Assembly (NCBI GenBank): GCA_965215445.1
Contig: CBDCDT010000002.1
Span: 1-64,000, forward strand
From: CBDBLK01 sp965215445
GTDB lineage: Bacteria; Bdellovibrionota; Bacteriovoracia; Bacteriovoracales; Bacteriovoracaceae
Length of the DNA: 64,000 nt
Direction of reading: 5' to 3'
In this document: positions 1-8,499 of the stretch, piece after piece
How the letters are laid out: the number at the start of each line of letters is the position of its first letter
How positions within the stretch are numbered: the stretch's first letter is position 1
Notes under the pieces: model-generated
What the model saw: the letters and a program-made list of their open reading frames with translations, nothing else
The model's database searches: none
Told to the model about the DNA's origin: nothing
Position numbers and translations under genes: made by a program

Positions 1-1131
1 CGCCTCAAATTGCACTGTTTGGGCAACCTCCTTCATAAAGAGGGGATGGAGGGCCGCGTACCGATTGGCCGTCATCTCTACTTTGGAATGTCCCAACAAC
101 TTGGAAAGTGCAAAAATATCACCTCCCGCCATCACAAAATTGGATGCGTAGGTGGTTCTCAAGTCGTGAAATCTAATTTTGGGAACTTTGGCAACCTCCA
201 TGGCCTTTTTAAATCTGTAACCGACAACGCTATTTACGTTGGGAATTGTGCCATCCTTTTTGACAAAAACAAATGTACGGTGACGCTTGTTTTGGGATAG
301 TTCCGACAAAATCTTAAAGGCCGCATCGTTGAGAGGCAAATGCCTTATGGTCTTTGTCTTGGTCGTATTTTTAAGGCCCTCTCCGACGGTTCTAATTCTT
401 GAAATTTCAATCCTACGTTCAGCAAGGTTAACCTTATCCCAGCAAAGCCCCAAGAGTTCTGCTTTTCTCATGCCCGTATTTAAGGCCAAGGCGTAGACGG
501 AGTGGAAAGGATTTCCCTTGCTGGCAGCTAAAAAATCCCGAACTTGTTCTGGCATCCAAAAAGAAATGCTTCGAGGTTGAACAGTGACTTTTTTCATTCC
601 TATCAACGGGTTGCGAATCAGGTAGTTCAGTTTAACGGCATCGTTGAGCATCTGACTGAAAATCACCAGGTTTTTATTGATTCTGTCAGCACAAACACCC
701 TTTTCCCTGCTTCTTTGGATTACTTTCAGGGCCATCCCCAAATTGATATGCTCTAATTTGGTTTTGTTCAAAACGGGAAGAAGATACCGTTTAATGGCCA
801 AACGGTAATTTTTCATCGTAGCGCAAGCGAGATTCTGCCCCTCCTTCATCTCTATCCATTCTTTGGCAAAAGACTGAAAGTCCATAGATTGAATGGCGGC
901 AAAGTCTTCTTTCCAGGCCAAAACATCGGATTTTCGTTTAAAGGTTTTAGTGACGGCCTTTACTGTATGCTTTTCAAGCCATGCCTTGAGGTCTTTTTCT
1001 CTAAACCTCACCAAATGCCCGACTTTGATGTAGGGGATGGCACGCCTAAAAATAGCATATCTAAGCCAGCTCATTTTGACGTTCAATAGCTTTGCCGTCT
1101 CTTCGGTGGTCAATAGGGTTTGTTTGTCCAT
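1..1131 (-). CDS. Tyrosine recombinase (phage-type integrase) with N-terminal excisionase-like HTH, 3' end beyond window
   Basis: The frame is open from an ATG at 1131 to the left edge (377 codons), so the C-terminus is missing. A good Shine-Dalgarno (AAAGGAG) precedes the ATG. Residues 1-50 form a MerR/excisionase-like helix-turn-helix (LLTTEETAKLLNV, then IPYIKVGHLVRF), next comes a SAM-like core-binding domain (about 70-170), then the catalytic domain. The catalytic residues are visible: R222 (TGMRKAELLGL), H322 and R325 (HDLR), H348 (LGHS) and the nucleophile Y358 (ANRYAAL). Such enzymes integrate or excise genomic islands and prophages. No tRNA or att repeat is visible near its start, so the element it belongs to probably lies to the left. 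Family assignment is firm; target site unknown. Confidence 0.93.
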   Translation of the reverse strand, partial: MDKQTLLTTEETAKLLNVKMSWLRYAIFRRAIPYIKVGHLVRFREKDLKAWLEKHTVKAVTKTFKRKSDVLAWKEDFAAIQSMDFQSFAKEWIEMKEGQNLACATMKNYRLAIKRYLLPVLNKTKLEHINLGMALKVIQRSREKGVCADRINKNLVIFSQMLNDAVKLNYLIRNPLIGMKKVTVQPRSISFWMPEQVRDFLAASKGNPFHSVYALALNTGMRKAELLGLCWDKVNLAERRIEISRIRTVGEGLKNTTKTKTIRHLPLNDAAFKILSELSQNKRHRTFVFVKKDGTIPNVNSVVGYRFKKAMEVAKVPKIRFHDLRTTYASNFVMAGGDIFALSKLLGHSKVEMTANRYAALHPLFMKEVAQTVQFEA

Positions 1132-1291
1132 ACACGCTCCTTTTAAATTTAAAATCTGACTTATCCACTCATTTTAAAGATGAAAATATGAGCAGATATT
1201 ACACAAAAGGTCTTGACGGGAAGTTTGTTTCTCTTTAATATTTAAGGCCTGACAAGAATATTTGTTAGGATTTTTCACAAGGAGGTTTATC

Positions 1292-3958
1292 GTGAAGTCA
1301 AAGTTTTTCAATCGCTTTATCAAGTTTGTCACCCTTTCCTTTTTCAGTGTTCTCTCCCTGGCCACCTACTCGAACCAACCCATTTGGCTAGTCAATACTG
1401 CACAGCAGGCCTACGCTCTCGCCGAAAAGGCCAAAAATAAGAACAGCTCTCACCACACGGTCTTGATTTGGAAAGTTGGAGATGGCGGAGGCCCCGCCGG
1501 ACTTCCCGCCGCCAAAGGCACTTATTTTGATGTGCAAATTGACTGGAGTTATAATGGTGCTGCTTTTGAATGGGAACGCAATGTTTCCTTTTCGGCACCG
1601 AGCGGAGCGTATCAAAGAGCGATTCCCTTCCGCGATTATATTAGCAATAAAGGTTATAGAGTGATGGTCATCAAGGGAAGAATCGACCATTTTAGCTTAA
1701 AGGATTACGTCGGCGATACCTATGACCCGGTTCGGGACAACCTGCACATGGTCTATCACCTGGCCGACAACCAAACCAAAAGCTATGCACAGGCCTTTGA
1801 CGGTTGCTCCAATTTGCAACAAGTTTCTTTTAGTTATGCCAGCCAAGCGTTGGAAAACCTGTGGTCTGCAAGGGTGACCGATGCCTCACGGATGTTTGCC
1901 AATACTCCCGCCTTGCGATCCATTACCAATACTCTCTCCCTTCCCAATGCGACCGATGTTTCGGGTATGTTTCAAAATGCCGGAAGCAATCAACTAAGTC
2001 TCTCTTTATGGAAGCTCTTTCCCAAAGGTTCCAAAGTCACCAAGGCCTCCAACATATTTAACGGTGTGTCTTCCAGTGATATTTACGGCATGGGCGACTG
2101 GGATTTCTCTTCGATCACCGACGCTTCCTACATCTTTCAGGGGCTTGAAGACCTCAGCATAATTCCCCAAGGTCTGAAATTGCCCAACGCCACGACTGCT
2201 CAGGGTATGTTTCAAGGTGCAGGTGCGCCGGGACAAATTTTGCGCGTCCACAACCTCTTTCCTAAAAATGGCAATAAATTGAGAAATACCAGCTACATGT
2301 TTGCGGATATGCAAACCGGCGACGTTCGTGGCCTCGAAACGCTCAATCAGTCTTTTTCCGCCGTCACCGACGCTTCGTTTATGTTTCGCGCATTTCCCAA
2401 CGTGGGCAAGATTCCCCAAAACTTGAACTTTCACAAGGTTTCCAATGCCAGTGGTATGTTTCAAAATGCGGGGCGAGCGGGACAGGTGCTCGACGTTCCC
2501 AACCTCTTTATCGGTGACACTGCCTCCAATCTGAGTTACCTCTTCGACAGCATCAATGCCAGCGTTAAAACCATGGGACAATGGGCCAAAAGAATCTCCC
2601 GCAGCGCTACCGATATCTCCTTTATGTTTCGCAATGTCGCCGATTTAAATTTTCTCTCCAATTCTGACCGCCTGTATTTTGACAAGGTGGTTAATGCCAA
2701 AGGACTTTTTCAAGGTGCCGGAAAAAAGGGGTATGTGCTGAATGTATACAAACTCTTCAGGACGGGCAGTGTAAAAGATTTAACCAGCCTCTTCCTTGGC
2801 AGCAAAATTTCCCGCATCATGCATCTGGATACTTGGGATACTTCCAACGTCACCAGTATCACCTATCTTTTTAGGAGTGCCCACAACCTGCAATCCTACG
2901 CCGGCATCGGCAAGTGGAACACCTCCAGATTGATCCAAATGGTTTCACCCTTTAGCAACGCTACCAGAATCAATCCCCTGGACGAAATCCACGGCAAGTG
3001 GGACACCCGAAATGTCCAGAACATGGAAGAGGCCTTTATGGGAGTGAAATTTCCCATCGATGGCCACGCCACCCTCGGACTCAACACCAACAGCGTCCGC
3101 AACATGAAATATATGTTTAAGCGTGCCAAGTTTCCTCCCATGGACGGAATCAATTTTGCCAGTGTGAGAGATGCCGATAGGATGTACACCGAGGCGACCT
3201 TGCGCCGGGATTTGATCAAAAATGTTGAGACTTGGAATTTTTCAAGAAACCTTTCCAGGGCCAGAGAGGTTTTTACGCTTGTCGGCTTTGACGGGGTCTA
3301 TGACTATCTCGGAACCTGGAAGCTATACAGCGTCCTCGCCGGTTATTTTTATTGGGCCTTTCAAAATTTTCCCAAGTGGCACAAGGAGGATGTCGCGAGA
3401 ACCGGCAATGCCAACTTCAAGTATGATATCGACCTTAGCGGAAACGGTGGATGCGGGCGTATCTATTACCCCGGAGATGGCGGTGTCAATCTTTCGGAAA
3501 GCGAATACAATAACCTGGTTTCAGCTTGTGAAGGCAAAAGGCCTGCTGGACTCCACCAAACGGGAGTTAAATACGATCCACTCCATGCGCGTTTCGTTAA
3601 AATGCCACGGCATATTACAGCAGCTAGCAGGGATGCTTGTAGCGATATAGATGAATTCAAAAATGATCCCTACTGTGCAGAATTTAAGTTCATGTGTGCG
3701 GTACCTTCTTGGGCCGATAAATTTGCCGTTGAGCTTCCTAAGGATGGTGGGCCTTACAAATGTTCTGAGTGGACTGCTTACCAATTGCAGTGTATTGACA
3801 TGTCCGATGCCCGCTTTACCACTCAAATCTGCGAAGATATGCGGGTTCTCTTTAGAAGGCTCTGTAATGTGACCAAGCCTGTCCTCGCAGAATTCTTCAG
3901 TTCCCCGCTTTGTACTGAGTGGAGGCAATACTACGTCAACCGCTACGCCAACCCTTAA
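1292..3958 (+). CDS. Secreted BspA-like / DUF285-type repeat surface protein
   Basis: 888 residues from a GTG at 1292, chosen because AAGGAGG (1279-1285) lies six bases upstream and the following residues form a Sec signal peptide (KSKFF..FVTLSFFSVLSLA); the frame itself opens earlier at 1262. The body is built from DUF285/BspA-like units with the recurring pattern MF..A and W(D/N)TS.V. A larger repeat carrying GMFQ(N/G)AG recurs about every 80-83 residues (DNA around 1964, 2204, 2453, 2702). The last ~110 residues are cysteine-rich. BspA-like repeats fold as leucine-rich-type solenoids and often bind host or partner surfaces. It stands alone, followed by a strong terminator. Exact ligand unknown; adhesion is inference. 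Confidence 0.8.
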   Translation: MKSKFFNRFIKFVTLSFFSVLSLATYSNQPIWLVNTAQQAYALAEKAKNKNSSHHTVLIWKVGDGGGPAGLPAAKGTYFDVQIDWSYNGAAFEWERNVSFSAPSGAYQRAIPFRDYISNKGYRVMVIKGRIDHFSLKDYVGDTYDPVRDNLHMVYHLADNQTKSYAQAFDGCSNLQQVSFSYASQALENLWSARVTDASRMFANTPALRSITNTLSLPNATDVSGMFQNAGSNQLSLSLWKLFPKGSKVTKASNIFNGVSSSDIYGMGDWDFSSITDASYIFQGLEDLSIIPQGLKLPNATTAQGMFQGAGAPGQILRVHNLFPKNGNKLRNTSYMFADMQTGDVRGLETLNQSFSAVTDASFMFRAFPNVGKIPQNLNFHKVSNASGMFQNAGRAGQVLDVPNLFIGDTASNLSYLFDSINASVKTMGQWAKRISRSATDISFMFRNVADLNFLSNSDRLYFDKVVNAKGLFQGAGKKGYVLNVYKLFRTGSVKDLTSLFLGSKISRIMHLDTWDTSNVTSITYLFRSAHNLQSYAGIGKWNTSRLIQMVSPFSNATRINPLDEIHGKWDTRNVQNMEEAFMGVKFPIDGHATLGLNTNSVRNMKYMFKRAKFPPMDGINFASVRDADRMYTEATLRRDLIKNVETWNFSRNLSRAREVFTLVGFDGVYDYLGTWKLYSVLAGYFYWAFQNFPKWHKEDVARTGNANFKYDIDLSGNGGCGRIYYPGDGGVNLSESEYNNLVSACEGKRPAGLHQTGVKYDPLHARFVKMPRHITAASRDACSDIDEFKNDPYCAEFKFMCAVPSWADKFAVELPKDGGPYKCSEWTAYQLQCIDMSDARFTTQICEDMRVLFRRLCNVTKPVLAEFFSSPLCTEWRQYYVNRYANP

Positions 3959-3985
3959 GTGAGAATTTTGAATTTTGAAAAAAGC

Positions 3986-4016
3986 AAGGCCCCGGTTTTT
4001 ACCGGGGCCTTTTTTT
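3986..4016 (+). terminator. Rho-independent terminator after the BspA-like gene
   Basis: A perfect 10-bp stem (AAGGCCCCGG / CCGGGGCCTT) with a six-base loop is followed by a T run. An A run precedes it, so it may also end transcription of the convergent Rpn gene on the other strand. Confidence 0.93.
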
Positions 4017-4037
4017 GGCGTGTGGTGCTGCTCGATT

Positions 4038-5027
4038 TTATTTCTTGGTTTTTGAGCGCTTAAGGGCCTTGATTTTATCCTTTGAGAGGCCGGTATTTTC
4101 TTTGATAATTTCAACGCTAAAACCACTCTTTAGCATCTTCAAGGCCACTTTTTGAAGGCCTTCCTCGCGGCCTTTCTCGATGCCTTTCTCGATGCCTTCC
4201 TCGCGTCCTTCCTCGAAGCCTTCTTCACGGCTTACCTGGCGCTCTATTTCCAAAAATGATTTTAATGCGGGCATGATGCGTTCTCCTTTGTTTTTGATGG
4301 CCCTTGCTTCAATTTGCTGCAATCTCTTCAGGGTAAACTTTTTGTTGCAGTGGTGGATATAAGTGGCGGCCTTTTGCAATAAATCTTCGCGTTCCTGGCG
4401 GTTCAGGCCTTTGGCCAGTTGGAAGACTTCCGCCACGGTTTCTTCCTTTATCCGCCAAATTGAGGCCATTGTGAACAAAATGGGAGTAGTTGTCAAGCGC
4501 TTTTTTCTCCAGCTGGCGACGTCTCGGAGATTGAGTAGGCGACAGGTGAAATCCAGAATATTTTCGCCAAAATGCCGGCGCAGGCCCTGGGAAAGGCCCT
4601 CGATGGAGTCCTGAAAGCGCAGTGGCCCCTTCCAGTGCTTTTCCCGGCCGTGGTAGACCACGATGGGAATAATTGCCTCGTTGTTGGGGGCGGCCCCCTT
4701 TTTTTTGGCGTAAATGCGGGCCTGGTATTCGAGCAGTTGCCTCAAGAGCGAGGTGTCTTGATAGCTTTTGTGTTCGAGCAGCAGCACGATTTTGGCGGAC
4801 TTGTCGTTTTTAAGTTTGACCGAAAAGATGAGGTCGGCGCGCCTTTCCTTCCACTCTTCATCGAGAAAGAGGGTGGCCTCGGACTTGAGGGTTTTCCACT
4901 TAAAAAGGCGAAACTCCGTCGGGGTTAAGACCAGGCGGAAGATGTCGAGGCAGTATTTTTTGTGGATGAAAACACCTCTGAAAAGGACATCGTGGTGATT
5001 GAATTTCTTTTTGCGCTGTGTAGCCAT
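4038..5027 (-). CDS. Rpn / YhgA-like PD-(D/E)XK nuclease (transposase_31 family)
   Basis: 329 residues. The N-terminal half matches the Rpn (recombination-promoting nuclease) / YhgA-like family: an opening HHDVLFRGVF motif, then the PD-(D/E)XK core with an Asp in RRADLIFSV, Glu-x-Lys in LLEHKS, and the downstream QLLEYQ helix. Family members nick DNA and promote RecA-independent recombination; they lack terminal inverted repeats. The C-terminal part carries the degenerate E-G-rich repeat seen in many members (EEGFEEGREEGIEKG). The ATG at 5027 has SD AAAGGAG at 5040-5034, which sits inside a leader hairpin. A decayed fragment of a second copy lies at 5215-5254. Role in the host is not known; family call is firm. 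Confidence 0.88.
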   Translation of the reverse strand: MATQRKKKFNHHDVLFRGVFIHKKYCLDIFRLVLTPTEFRLFKWKTLKSEATLFLDEEWKERRADLIFSVKLKNDKSAKIVLLLEHKSYQDTSLLRQLLEYQARIYAKKKGAAPNNEAIIPIVVYHGREKHWKGPLRFQDSIEGLSQGLRRHFGENILDFTCRLLNLRDVASWRKKRLTTTPILFTMASIWRIKEETVAEVFQLAKGLNRQEREDLLQKAATYIHHCNKKFTLKRLQQIEARAIKNKGERIMPALKSFLEIERQVSREEGFEEGREEGIEKGIEKGREEGLQKVALKMLKSGFSVEIIKENTGLSKDKIKALKRSKTKK

Positions 5028-5054
5028 GGGTGACTCCTTTATTTTCAGTCACCC
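5028..5054 (-). promoter_or_regulatory. Leader hairpin holding the Shine-Dalgarno of the Rpn gene
   Basis: A perfect 8-bp inverted repeat (GGGTGACT / AGTCACCC) with an 11-base loop ends directly before the ATG at 5027. The SD AAAGGAG (5040-5034) lies in the loop and the first stem bases, so pairing would hide it. This looks like translational damping of a potentially harmful nuclease; function is inferred. Confidence 0.55.
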
Positions 5055-5300
5055 TTGTATGCAAGAATCATGCCAACAATTTAGGCGCCAAACCCGCCCT
5101 ATTCGCTGCAAACGAACGCCGAGAGGTCAAGATTTTGTTATCCCGACAAGATTTTGACAGGTTTGGCCGGTAGAGGTTAGGCGAGCTTTTTGACTTCGGC
5201 GAGGGGAAGGCCCTGGGAATGACCGCCTCGTCGATGGGGGCGGTTCCCTTTTTTACTGTCCCGGTTTTTAAAGTTTTTTTTCACTTTTGCAAATTTTTTC
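5055..5300. other. Intergenic stretch with Rpn remnant and a direct repeat
   Basis: No gene is seen. The stretch contains a 10-bp direct repeat (CAAGATTTTG at 5128-5137 and 5147-5156) and the Rpn gene remnant listed separately; the remainder is unremarkable. Confidence 0.6.
5215..5254 (-). pseudogene. Decayed fragment of a second Rpn-type gene
   Basis: This 40-bp stretch matches the intact Rpn gene (4665-4704) at 33 of 40 positions. On the minus strand it would read KKGTAPIDEAVIP, against KKGAAPNNEAIIP in the intact protein. No longer frame surrounds it, so it appears to be the eroded remains of a duplicate or earlier insertion. Confidence 0.5.
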
Positions 5301-5336
5301 TTGCTTTAGGGTGAACTATGTTTTAAATACATCAAA
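5301..5336 (+). promoter_or_regulatory. Predicted promoter of the ketosynthase gene, leaderless
   Basis: TTGCTT (5301-5306), a 17-base spacer, and TAAATA (5324-5329) lie only seven bases before the ATG at 5337. There is no Shine-Dalgarno, so the transcript would start at or next to the start codon. Confidence 0.45.
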
Positions 5337-6590
5337 ATGAAAGCAAAAAAGCCTATTATAACGCGACCCAGAATTGTCATCACCGGAGTGGGCCTGACCT
5401 GCCCGGGGGCCAATTCCCTGGCGGAGTTTCGCCACAATCTCTTGGAAAACAAATCCCGGCTCTCAACCAGAGAAATTGAAGGATTGGGCCAGGTTGCGGC
5501 GGGAATCTGCCATTTTGATGAAGAAAAGCATCTCGCCAAAAAAATGCGCAAGCGCGGAACCCGTTCGGGAAGCATCGCCACCTACTGCGCGCGCGAGGCC
5601 TTGGAATACGCACGCCTCGAAGCAGGGCATTACTCCCCGCACAAGACCGGCGTTTATTTGGGAACGACAGAACACGGCTCGATTGAGACAGAATTGGAAT
5701 TTGCCCGCTATCTCGCAAAAGAGCGCCGCATTTCCCGATGGTCGCACCACCACAATCCACGCATGGTGTCTAACGCTCCCGCCGGAGAGGTGACCCTCAA
5801 CCTCAAAATCACCGGGCCTCACTATATGTTGGGCGGGGCCTGCGCCGCCGGCAACATCGCCCTCATTCAAGGGGTTCAAATGCTGCAACTGGGGGAAGTC
5901 GATTTGGCCCTCAGTGGTGGAGTCAGTGGGGCGATAGAGGGACTCGCCCTGTTTGCCTCTTTTTACGCCCAGGGAGCGCTGGCCTTGGGGAGTGCCCCCC
6001 AGCGAGCTTGCCGCCCGTTGGATCGAGCGAGGAATGGCATCGTCATTTCCGAGGGAGGAGCGATTTTTTGCCTGGAACGCTTGGAAGATGCGTTAGAAAG
6101 AGGCGCCCCCATTTTGGGAGAAATATGCTCTTTTCACATCAATTCTGATGCCACTGACTTTGTTAACCCCAACTGCCAGGTGCAGGCAGAGTGTGTTGAA
6201 CACGCCCTCGAAAAGGCCGGATTAACGCCCTCGGATATAGGCCTCGTCAACCTGCACGCCACCGGCACAGAGGCGGGAGATCAATCCGAGGCAGAAGCAT
6301 TGCGTCGGGTGTTTGAAGGTGCTCCAAACACCCATTTTAATTGCACCAAGGGATTTATCGGCCACGCCATGGGTGCGGCGGGGGCACTGGAATTGGCGGG
6401 CAACCTCCCCAGTTTCTGGGACGGGCTTGTCCATGGGTCGAAAAATACCGAGCAGTTAGACCCTTCCATCAAACTCGACAACGTGGTGATGGATAATCAA
6501 ACCGTCCGCAAAGAGGTTGGCCACATGATGAATATTTCATTTGGAATGTTGGGAATCAACTCTTGCGTGGTGGTCAAAAAGTACACTTAG
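5337..6590 (+). CDS. Beta-ketoacyl-ACP synthase II-like condensing enzyme (FabF family)
   Basis: 417 residues, full length for a KAS II. It condenses malonyl-ACP with an acyl-ACP in chain elongation. The catalytic triad is visible: Cys169 in GGACAAG, His307 in HATGT and His343 in GHAMGAAGALE. It is followed after nine bases by an acyl carrier protein gene with its own strong SD, so the two very probably work together. No reductase, dehydratase or malonyltransferase gene is adjacent, so this could be a dedicated KS-ACP pair making a special acyl chain rather than bulk fatty acid synthesis; that is inference. The start lacks an SD and fits a leaderless message. Confidence 0.88.
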   Translation: MKAKKPIITRPRIVITGVGLTCPGANSLAEFRHNLLENKSRLSTREIEGLGQVAAGICHFDEEKHLAKKMRKRGTRSGSIATYCAREALEYARLEAGHYSPHKTGVYLGTTEHGSIETELEFARYLAKERRISRWSHHHNPRMVSNAPAGEVTLNLKITGPHYMLGGACAAGNIALIQGVQMLQLGEVDLALSGGVSGAIEGLALFASFYAQGALALGSAPQRACRPLDRARNGIVISEGGAIFCLERLEDALERGAPILGEICSFHINSDATDFVNPNCQVQAECVEHALEKAGLTPSDIGLVNLHATGTEAGDQSEAEALRRVFEGAPNTHFNCTKGFIGHAMGAAGALELAGNLPSFWDGLVHGSKNTEQLDPSIKLDNVVMDNQTVRKEVGHMMNISFGMLGINSCVVVKKYT

Positions 6591-6599
6591 GAGGAAAAA

Positions 6600-6848
6600 A
6601 TGAGAGAAAGATACGAAGCAGAAATTTCAAACATTATTCGTGAAGTCCTCATGCTGGACGCTGAAACGCACGTCAAGCAGGATCAAGAGTTTAAGGCCCA
6701 GTTTGAGATGGATTCCATGGACGCTTTGGACATTATCATGCAGGTCAAGGAAAAATACGCTTTGGAAATCCCCAAAGAGGATTACGCCCATTTTACCAGC
6801 ATGGACAAATTGGTGGATTACCTTGCCGGCCGAAAGGTTTTGCAGTAA
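6600..6848 (+). CDS. Acyl carrier protein
   Basis: 82 residues, the usual size for an ACP. The phosphopantetheine attachment site is Ser39 in the motif MDSMDALD (the usual form is DSLD), followed by the typical helix III region ending in a short C-terminal tail. AGGAGG sits about five bases upstream of the ATG. It lies directly behind the ketosynthase gene and presumably carries its substrate. The sequence around the serine (SMDALDIIMQVKEKY) is less acidic than a general fatty-acid AcpP, which fits a specialised carrier. Confidence 0.9.
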   Translation: MRERYEAEISNIIREVLMLDAETHVKQDQEFKAQFEMDSMDALDIIMQVKEKYALEIPKEDYAHFTSMDKLVDYLAGRKVLQ

Positions 6849-6854
6849 ATAAGT

Positions 6855-8138
6855 TTGGTGCAAAATCAAACTGTAGCTTTTCACACTCTGGGCTGCCGCC
6901 TGAACGCCTCCGAGACGGGAAGCATCGTCCAAGGCTTTATTGAGCGCGGATACCGGGTCGTGGAGTTTGGGGAAAACGCCGATGTGGTATTTCTCAACAC
7001 CTGCACGGTCACCGATGGAGCGGATTCGACGTGCCGAAACCTGATCAATAAAGCGCACCGCTCTTCTCCAGAAGGCCGGGTGGTGGTGGCGGGTTGCTAT
7101 GCCCAAATGGACGCCGACCGAATTGCCCGTATGCGCGGAGTGGACTTGGTTTTGGGAACCAGTGAAAAATACAAAGTCTTTGAATACCTGGCCGAAGAGT
7201 CGAGGCAAATTGTGGCCACCGACAAAACCTCCCACTTCTACCCGGCATCCACCGGCACTAGCGAAGGGCGAACCCGGGCCTTTTTGAAAATTCAGGATGG
7301 CTGCAATTACGTTTGCAGTTTCTGCATTATTCCCCAGGCGCGCGGCCGCAGTCGCGCTTTGGGTATTGAGAGGGTGAAAGAAGAGGCCGGCAAACTGATA
7401 GCTCGCGGTTTTTGCGAAATAGTCCTCACTGGAGTCAATATCGGCGAATATCACAAGGCCACAGGTGAAAAATTGTCTGGCCTAGTGGCAGCGCTGGTGC
7501 AACTTAAAGGACTGGAGCGCCTGCGCCTGAGTTCGGTGGAACCCAACGTGATGAGTGACGAATTGCTGGACGCTCTCGCCTGCTCTCCCAAGGCCATGCA
7601 CCACTTTCATTTGCCACTGCAAAGTGGAAGTGATTCCGTTCTCTGTGCGATGAAAAGAAAATATTCCGTCGCCGACTACCGACAGACCATCGAGCGCGTA
7701 TTAAAACGCTTTCCTGGCGCCGCCATCGGGGCCGACGTCATCGCCGGTTTTCCCGGAGAAAGTGAGCAGGATTTTGAGCAAACCCGGCACTTAATGTCTG
7801 AACTTCCCCTCACTCATTTCCACGTCTTTCCCTATTCCAAAAGAAAAAACACACTGGCCGCCAAACGCGACGATCACATTCCCTTTGCCACCAAAAAGAG
7901 ACGTACCCAAGAATTGATTCGCCTGGGAGAAGAAAAACTGGCCCAATTTTGCGAGCGACAGGTGGGAACAGTTTGCGAGGTTTTATTTGAACAGCAAAAT
8001 CGCCAAGGCCAGTGGCAGGGTTATACTCCCCACTTTTTAAAGATTTGTGTGCCAGCTTCCCAAAATCTCAAAAATAGAATTTGCCGGGTTTTGATTTCAG
8101 GCCAAAAAGACGGCCAACTTTCCGGACAACTCATTTGA
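6855..8138 (+). CDS. mtaB: tRNA t6A37 methylthiotransferase, MtaB type
   Basis: 427 residues. This radical-SAM enzyme adds a methylthio group to t6A at position 37 of tRNAs reading ANN codons. The N-terminal UPF0004 domain has its three cluster cysteines (GCRLN, NTCTVT, GCYAQ); the radical-SAM CxxxCxxC is CNYVCSFC at residues 150-157; a TRAM-like tail follows residue ~365. The TCTVT form and overall length favour MtaB over MiaB or RimO. The start is TTG at 6855 or GTG at 6858, with no clear SD and only six bases from the ACP stop, so translational coupling is likely. Its last eight bases overlap the convergent gene that ends at 8131. Confidence 0.92.
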   Translation: MVQNQTVAFHTLGCRLNASETGSIVQGFIERGYRVVEFGENADVVFLNTCTVTDGADSTCRNLINKAHRSSPEGRVVVAGCYAQMDADRIARMRGVDLVLGTSEKYKVFEYLAEESRQIVATDKTSHFYPASTGTSEGRTRAFLKIQDGCNYVCSFCIIPQARGRSRALGIERVKEEAGKLIARGFCEIVLTGVNIGEYHKATGEKLSGLVAALVQLKGLERLRLSSVEPNVMSDELLDALACSPKAMHHFHLPLQSGSDSVLCAMKRKYSVADYRQTIERVLKRFPGAAIGADVIAGFPGESEQDFEQTRHLMSELPLTHFHVFPYSKRKNTLAAKRDDHIPFATKKRRTQELIRLGEEKLAQFCERQVGTVCEVLFEQQNRQGQWQGYTPHFLKICVPASQNLKNRICRVLISGQKDGQLSGQLI

Positions 8139-8499
8139 GGATTTCAGCTAGAACTTTTTTCTCATTTTCATTAAAGTGAAAGGCACCGCTTTTTAAAAGA
8201 CTTTTGAGTTTTTCCTGGGTCATCGAGCTGGCGGGGTTGTTTGCGCCAACAGCGCTCACCGACCGCTCCTCGCCAGGACGCAAAAGCGGCGGCCTTCCCT
8301 TGAGATTCCCATCTTGCCCCTTGACAGCGTTCAAACGCCGCCCCTTGGGACTCACCTCGGCCTTGGCGTCCAACCCCTTTTTGGCCTGATGCTGGCGAAT
8401 TTTTTCCCGCACCTGATCTTCCGAAAGATTGGGGCCGGATTCCGTGCCCGGAAACCCCGTCTTGCGCTCAAAGGTGTTAAAAACTCTCAAGTTGTCCAT
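8131..8499 (-). CDS. Hypothetical protein, 122 aa, hydrophilic
   Basis: No family recognised. The protein is highly charged with a low-complexity middle and a C-terminal helical segment (TQEKLKSLLKSGAFHFNENEKKVLAEILK region, about 30 residues). No signal peptide or membrane segment. It converges on mtaB with an eight-base overlap. Only a weak GAGG precedes the ATG at 8499. The helical C-terminus is faintly reminiscent of small anti-sigma-like or partner-binding proteins, but no function should be claimed. Coding status is probable because the frame is long in a region otherwise lacking genes and its composition is protein-like. Confidence 0.55.
   Translation of the reverse strand: MDNLRVFNTFERKTGFPGTESGPNLSEDQVREKIRQHQAKKGLDAKAEVSPKGRRLNAVKGQDGNLKGRPPLLRPGEERSVSAVGANNPASSMTQEKLKSLLKSGAFHFNENEKKVLAEILK

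Noticed and set aside
2006..2581. Minus-strand frame of 191 aa within the BspA-like gene
   Set aside because: Antisense to a repetitive coding gene; its repeats simply mirror those of the sense strand.
3521..4126. Minus-strand frame of 201 aa spanning the terminator at 3986-4016
   Set aside because: It overlaps two better supported genes and a strong terminator.
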